Origin: Staphylococcus lutrae
Lineage (GTDB): Bacteria; Bacillota; Bacilli; Staphylococcales; Staphylococcaceae
Reading direction: 5' to 3'
NCBI RefSeq assembly: GCF_002101335.1
Contig: NZ_CP020773.1
Coordinates: 1,984,001 to 2,048,000 of the forward strand
DNA length: 64,000 nucleotides
Below the pieces are notes generated by a model. That model saw only the letters and a list, made by a program, of their open reading frames with translations. It made no database searches and was not told the origin of the DNA. A program made the translations under genes and the position numbers. Shown piece after piece: positions 60,238 through 64,000 of the stretch (position 1 is the stretch's first letter; each line of letters opens with the position of its first letter).

Positions 60238-61584
60238 ATGGATGCAGTGGATATTAGCCGCTTTTTGACTGGCATGACACTCGCAGTCCACATTATTTTT
60301 GCAACAATTGGTGTGGGTATGCCCCTTTTCTTTGCAATTGCAGAATTTATCGGCATTAAAAAGAAAAGTGCTCAATATATAGCATTGGCCCAACGCTGGG
60401 CTAAAGGATATACGATTACTGTAGCCGTCGGTGTAGTGACAGGAACGGTAATCGGACTACAATTATCATTATTATGGCCAACTTTTATGCGAATTGGTGG
60501 ACACGTGATTGCATTACCATTATTTATGGAAACTTTTGCGTTTTTCTTTGAGGCTATTTTCTTAAGTATTTATTTATATACTTGGAATCGTTTTAAAAAT
60601 CAATGGATACATTTTCTAATGAGTATTCCAGTAATCATAGGCGGGACATTTTCAGCCCTCTTCATCACATCGGTGAATTCATTTATGAATACGCCTGCAG
60701 GTATGGAATTTAAGGGCGGTAGAATGGTAAATGTTGATCCGATTGAAGCGATGTTTAATGCTTCGTTTTTTGTACGGTCTTTTCATGTCGTTACAACAGC
60801 ATTAATGACTATGGCATTTATTTTGGCAAGTATTGCCGCGTTTAAATTGCTTAAAAACAAAGTTGTAAAAGATCGGGCTTATCATCAAGCCGCTTTAAAA
60901 ATGACGATGATTGCAGGTCTGATATTTTCTCTCTTGTCTATGTTAGCAGGCGATTTATCAGCAAAATTTTTACACCAGGTACAACCAGAAAAACTAGCCG
61001 CATATGAATGGCATTTTGATACGGCATCTCGGGCTGACTTAGTATTATTTGGCGTTTTAGATGAATCCACTCAGGAAGTTAAAGGTGCCTTGCATATCCC
61101 AGGTGCGTTAAGTTTTCTGTCAGATTCGAGCTTTGACACAGAAGTTAAAGGTTTAAATGATTTTCCTAAGGATGAATTACCACCATTAATTGTTCATTAT
61201 TTCTTTGATTTAATGGTATTCTTCGGTATATTTTGTTTTGTTGTTTCATTCGCGTATGTGGTGATGTTATGGATTAAAAAGCGCAATCCACAACATCAAT
61301 TTTTATTGTATACGATTCTATTAACAGGACCCGCTGCAATGCTAGCGATTGAATTTGGTTGGTTTTTGACAGAGTTAGGACGTCAACCATGGATCATTAG
61401 AGGATTTTTAAAAGTGCAAGATGCAGTAACGGATGCAAATGGCCTAGTATTTGTGACGATTCTCTTTGCTATTTTATATTTTGTACTTTTATTTTCAGCG
61501 ACATATGTTCTTCTTAAAATGTTTAAAAATAAAACAGCTCATGAACATATTGAACATTTAAATCGTAATCGAGGTGAAGCATGA
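60238..61584 (+). CDS. cydA: CydA, cytochrome bd quinol oxidase subunit I
   Basis: Heme-bearing subunit of the high-affinity bd oxidase; 448 residues, about nine helices. The heme His is in LAVHIIFATIGVGMP near 16-30. TEFGWFLTEL-type sequence (EFGWFLTELGRQPWIIRG) near 370-387 is the conserved quinol-oxidase segment. I start it at MDAVDISRF because AAAGGAGG lies six bases upstream; an in-frame ATG at 60202 has no such site. Works with cydB as an alternative to QoxABCD at low oxygen. Confidence 0.95.
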   Translation: MDAVDISRFLTGMTLAVHIIFATIGVGMPLFFAIAEFIGIKKKSAQYIALAQRWAKGYTITVAVGVVTGTVIGLQLSLLWPTFMRIGGHVIALPLFMETFAFFFEAIFLSIYLYTWNRFKNQWIHFLMSIPVIIGGTFSALFITSVNSFMNTPAGMEFKGGRMVNVDPIEAMFNASFFVRSFHVVTTALMTMAFILASIAAFKLLKNKVVKDRAYHQAALKMTMIAGLIFSLLSMLAGDLSAKFLHQVQPEKLAAYEWHFDTASRADLVLFGVLDESTQEVKGALHIPGALSFLSDSSFDTEVKGLNDFPKDELPPLIVHYFFDLMVFFGIFCFVVSFAYVVMLWIKKRNPQHQFLLYTILLTGPAAMLAIEFGWFLTELGRQPWIIRGFLKVQDAVTDANGLVFVTILFAILYFVLLFSATYVLLKMFKNKTAHEHIEHLNRNRGEA

Positions 61585-62603
61585 TGAATTATGAACTCGT
61601 TGGCATTTCGGTGCTATGGCTTTTCTTATTTGGTTACATCATCGTTGCTTCTATTGATTTTGGCGCAGGTTTTTTCTCCCTGCACGCTAAATTATTTAAT
61701 CAATCTCATCAGATTAACCATTTAATTCAGCGCTATTTAAATCCTGTATGGGAAGTCACAAATGTATTCTTTGTCTTTTTCTTTGTCGGTATTGTTGGAT
61801 TTTTTCCTGATACGGCCTACTACTATGGTACAGTACTGTTAATCCCAGGTTCGATCGCTTTAATTCTATTATCGATTAGAGGGGCATTTTATGCATTTGA
61901 AAATTATGGCCAAGATAGTAAATTATCGTGGTTAATGCTTTATGCAGTCTCAGGTTTGTTGATTCCCGCTTCATTATCAACCGCATTAACAATTTCAGAA
62001 GGGGGTTTTATTAAAGAAACGGCGACGGGTAAAATTGATTTAAACTGGACAGCACTGTTGTTGAACCCGTATGGTTGGGCTGTTGTATTTTTAGCACTTG
62101 TTTCAGTCTTATATATTTCATCTGGGTTTTTGACATTTTATGCACATCGCGCACATGATCACAATGCTTACGAGTTAATGAGAAAATGGTTTCTAATGTG
62201 GGGACCACCGATGATGTTTATTTCATTATTTGTCTTTTTGTCCTTACGTGTGCAAAATGAAGCACACTTTAATTCAGCAGTATGGGACTATGGCTGGTTA
62301 TTTATTTTAAGCTTCATTGCTTTTATTGCGGCAGGCATTTTAACATATATGAAAAAGGCACACGGCATAGCATTTATATTCGTAATTATCCAAATTGGAA
62401 CGGCCTTTTTTGGTTATGGTTTAAGTAAATTACCGTATATTCTGTATCCGTACATTCAGATTAAGGATGCTGTGACAAGCGATGGCATGGCTGTCGTATT
62501 AATCATTGCGTTTATTGGTGGTTTGCTCTTACTTTGTCCTTCGCTTTTCTTCATATTTAAATTATTTGTATTTGATAAAGATTATGTCCGTGGTAAAAAG
62601 TAA
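61581..62603 (+). CDS. cydB: CydB, cytochrome bd quinol oxidase subunit II
   Basis: Second subunit of cytochrome bd, 340 residues, about eight to nine helices. FGYIIVASIDFGAGFFSLHA near 17-36 and LNPVWEVTNVFFVFF near 52-66 are conserved. It starts in an ATGA overlap with cydA. No terminator is evident after it. Confidence 0.95.
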   Translation: MMNYELVGISVLWLFLFGYIIVASIDFGAGFFSLHAKLFNQSHQINHLIQRYLNPVWEVTNVFFVFFFVGIVGFFPDTAYYYGTVLLIPGSIALILLSIRGAFYAFENYGQDSKLSWLMLYAVSGLLIPASLSTALTISEGGFIKETATGKIDLNWTALLLNPYGWAVVFLALVSVLYISSGFLTFYAHRAHDHNAYELMRKWFLMWGPPMMFISLFVFLSLRVQNEAHFNSAVWDYGWLFILSFIAFIAAGILTYMKKAHGIAFIFVIIQIGTAFFGYGLSKLPYILYPYIQIKDAVTSDGMAVVLIIAFIGGLLLLCPSLFFIFKLFVFDKDYVRGKK

Positions 62604-62829
62604 GGAGCTATCGTCTCGTACATGAACATTCACATGATGAAACCATGCATCTTCCTGTGTTTTGTAGTAAGATAAGAGTGTCATTTGCTGAGGTGTAGTT
62701 TTGAGAATGAACAGAAATGGACTTGGGCATGTATCCGCGTTTTGAAGTTGACCATAGTAGGTTGGGATATGACGGGAGAGGTATGATGTCAGGGCACAGG
62801 AGCTGCCTGATTGCTTGATTTACTTTCAT
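62562..62829 (-). pseudogene. Probable frameshifted small gene between cydB and ktrC
   Basis: On the minus strand, an ATG at 62829 begins MKVNQAIRQLLCPD, then the frame turns to poor sequence. The neighbouring frame is open from 62819 to 62562 without any start codon and reads like real protein (TSYLSRHIPTYYGQLQN; LLSYYKTQEDAWFHHVNVHV). A single frameshift near 62785-62800 would join them into one protein of about 88 residues. Its 3' end overlaps cydB by 42 bases. No good ribosome-binding site precedes the ATG. It could be a pseudogene or a sequencing error. Confidence 0.45.
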
Positions 62830-62949
62830 AATTTGCAACGTGTACCGACTTTTCTTTATGGGAGAAAACGATGATAAAGGATACTTGTCTCATTCATAAA
62901 CTGCTTTCCTCACAGCGTATAATTTAATTTTGACTTCAGGAGGTCAAAC

Positions 62950-63609
62950 ATGGATAAAGAATATGTAGTCATTGGTCTAGGTCGATTCGGTGGGAGTATT
63001 GTTAGAGAGCTGAACGCACTAGATATGGATGTTATGGCGATAGATAAAGATGAAAATCGTGTGGACGAATATAGTGATATTGCGACGCATGCGGTTGTTG
63101 CAGATACAACAGATGAAGCAGTAATGAAAAGTTTAGGAATTAGAAACTTTGACCATGTCATTGTCGCGATTGGTGAAAATATTCAGGCGAGTACACTGAC
63201 GACCCTTATCCTTAAAGAATTAGGTGTAAAAAAAGTAACGGCTAAAGCACAAAATGATTATCATGCGAAAATTTTAAATAAAATTGGTGCAGACACAGTC
63301 GTGCATCCTGAAAGAGATATGGGAAGACGCATTGCGCATAACGTAGCAAGTGCGTCAGTATTGGATTATCTAGAGCTTTCTGATGAACACTCAATCGTTG
63401 AGATTAAAGCCAGCGAAACGATGGCAGGTCAAACGTTGATTGGCTTAGATATAAGAGCAAAGTTTGGAATTAACATTATTGCGATTAAAAGAGGAAAAGA
63501 AATTATTGTGGCGCCTGCAGCGGACATGGCCTTAGAATTTGATGATATTTTAATTATGATTGGTCATGATAATGATTTAACACGTTTTGAAAAGAAGATG
63601 GCGCATTAA
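62950..63609 (+). CDS. ktrC: KtrC/TrkA-type potassium channel regulator
   Basis: Cytosolic gating protein of Ktr potassium uptake; 219 residues. The RCK-N domain opens with YVVIGLGRFGGSIVRELNA, and ADTTDEAVMKSLGI follows near 55. The RCK-C domain (about 135-219) has SIVEIKASETMAG and LIMIGHDNDLTRFE. In staphylococci the C-domain binds cyclic di-AMP. AGGAGGT precedes the ATG, and TATAAT at 62918-62923 is a likely -10. Confidence 0.92.
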   Translation: MDKEYVVIGLGRFGGSIVRELNALDMDVMAIDKDENRVDEYSDIATHAVVADTTDEAVMKSLGIRNFDHVIVAIGENIQASTLTTLILKELGVKKVTAKAQNDYHAKILNKIGADTVVHPERDMGRRIAHNVASASVLDYLELSDEHSIVEIKASETMAGQTLIGLDIRAKFGINIIAIKRGKEIIVAPAADMALEFDDILIMIGHDNDLTRFEKKMAH

Positions 63610-63630
63610 AATCTAAATTAATTTATTCAA

Positions 63631-63675
63631 AAAGAACCGATTAAGAAAAATTATTTTTCCTTAATCGGTTTTTTA
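63631..63675. terminator. Terminator between ktrC and rnjA
   Basis: Stem AACCGATTAAGAAAAA / TTTTTCCTTAATCGGTT with one bulged base and a T-run on the plus side; the minus side is preceded by A's, so it may be bidirectional between convergent genes. Confidence 0.88.
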
Positions 63676-63700
63676 CGACCTAGACAATGTTATGTCAGAC

Positions 63701-64000
63701 TTACTTTTCATTGACTTTCATTATGACTGGTAAAATCATAGGTTTACGTGCTGTTTTTTCAAATAAATAAGGTTGCAACGTTTCGATAATAGAAGATTTA
63801 ACTTGATGCCATTGGATATTATCATTGTTATTCAATTTATAAATGACGTCTTGTTTAATTTTCTTTTGAGCATCATAAATCAATTGACCGGATTCACGCA
63901 TATAGACGAAGCCACGTGAAATAATATCTGGACCTGATAATAATTGCTTTTTATTAAAGTCAATGCTGACGACGACAATTACTAAGCCTTCTTCAGAGAG
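63701..64000 (-). CDS. rnjA: Ribonuclease J1, C-terminal part (runs past window end)
   Basis: The last 99 residues of RNase J1, which degrades and matures RNA as part of the degradosome-like complex. The frame is open to the window edge; [20 protein letters not shown] and [19 protein letters not shown] are typical of the J1 C-terminal region, and the end [17 protein letters not shown] is conserved. The catalytic metallo-beta-lactamase part lies outside the window. Confidence 0.93.
   Translation of the reverse strand, partial: LSEEGLVIVVVSIDFNKKQLLSGPDIISRGFVYMRESGQLIYDAQKKIKQDVIYKLNNNDNIQWHQVKSSIIETLQPYLFEKTARKPMILPVIMKVNEK

Noticed and set aside
1..64000. CRISPR array, prophage, IS element, tRNA or rRNA genes
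   Set aside because: Looked for on both strands by eye; no spaced repeats, transposase, integrase or RNA-gene signature was found. A tRNAscan or Infernal run would settle the RNA question.

Overview
This window is chromosomal DNA of a Staphylococcus species that is not S. aureus. The evidence is a run of staphylococcal core genes in near-standard order: menaquinone genes, an Atl-type bifunctional autolysin, an LCP ligase, qoxABCD, folD, the full purEKCSQLFMNHD operon, a thiamine-type ECF transporter, ptsHI, cydAB, ktrC and rnjA. An animal-associated species (intermedius or hyicus group) is possible, but I cannot decide this from sequence alone. No rRNA, tRNA, IS element, prophage or CRISPR array was seen.

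Layout. 1-3216 (+): the 3' part of menD, then menH and menB. 3436-8000: a PLP aminotransferase and two membrane acyltransferases, one of them OatA-like. 8196-14788 (-): atl, a GNAT acetyltransferase, a small conserved staphylococcal protein and an LCP ligase. 15016-30370 (+): a large glycopolymer cluster, the accessory part of the window. 30480: a PepSY lipoprotein. 31234-35210 (-): qoxDCBA. 35612-37595: a small ORF, an Ig-like secreted protein and flavohemoglobin. 37743-49992: folD, divergent from the twelve-gene... more precisely the eleven-gene purine operon. 50238-53245 (-): ykoCDE under a TPP riboswitch. 53691: a tiny stress-type protein behind a sigma-B-like promoter. 54198-64000: a membrane protein, an rRNA methyltransferase, a DUF697-like protein, ptsHI, a glutaredoxin, cydAB, ktrC and the end of rnjA.

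The most interesting region is 15016-30370. It encodes a phosphoglucomutase, a UDP-ManNAc dehydrogenase, a TagG-like ABC permease, several glycosyltransferases (one a two-domain fusion), three proteins I cannot assign, a TagH-like ATPase with a C-terminal membrane anchor and a last glycosyltransferase. Most genes abut or overlap. The cluster lies head-to-head with an LCP ligase, the enzyme type that attaches glycopolymers to peptidoglycan. My inference is that it builds, exports and anchors a ManNAcA-containing secondary wall polymer, drawing its lipid-linked primer and UDP-ManNAc epimerase from elsewhere in the genome. From memory, S. aureus has fmtA between its LCP gene and qox, and sspABC after menB; neither is here.

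The rest of the window joins menaquinone synthesis with two quinol oxidases (Qox and cytochrome bd), flavohemoglobin and de novo purine synthesis with one-carbon supply (FolD).
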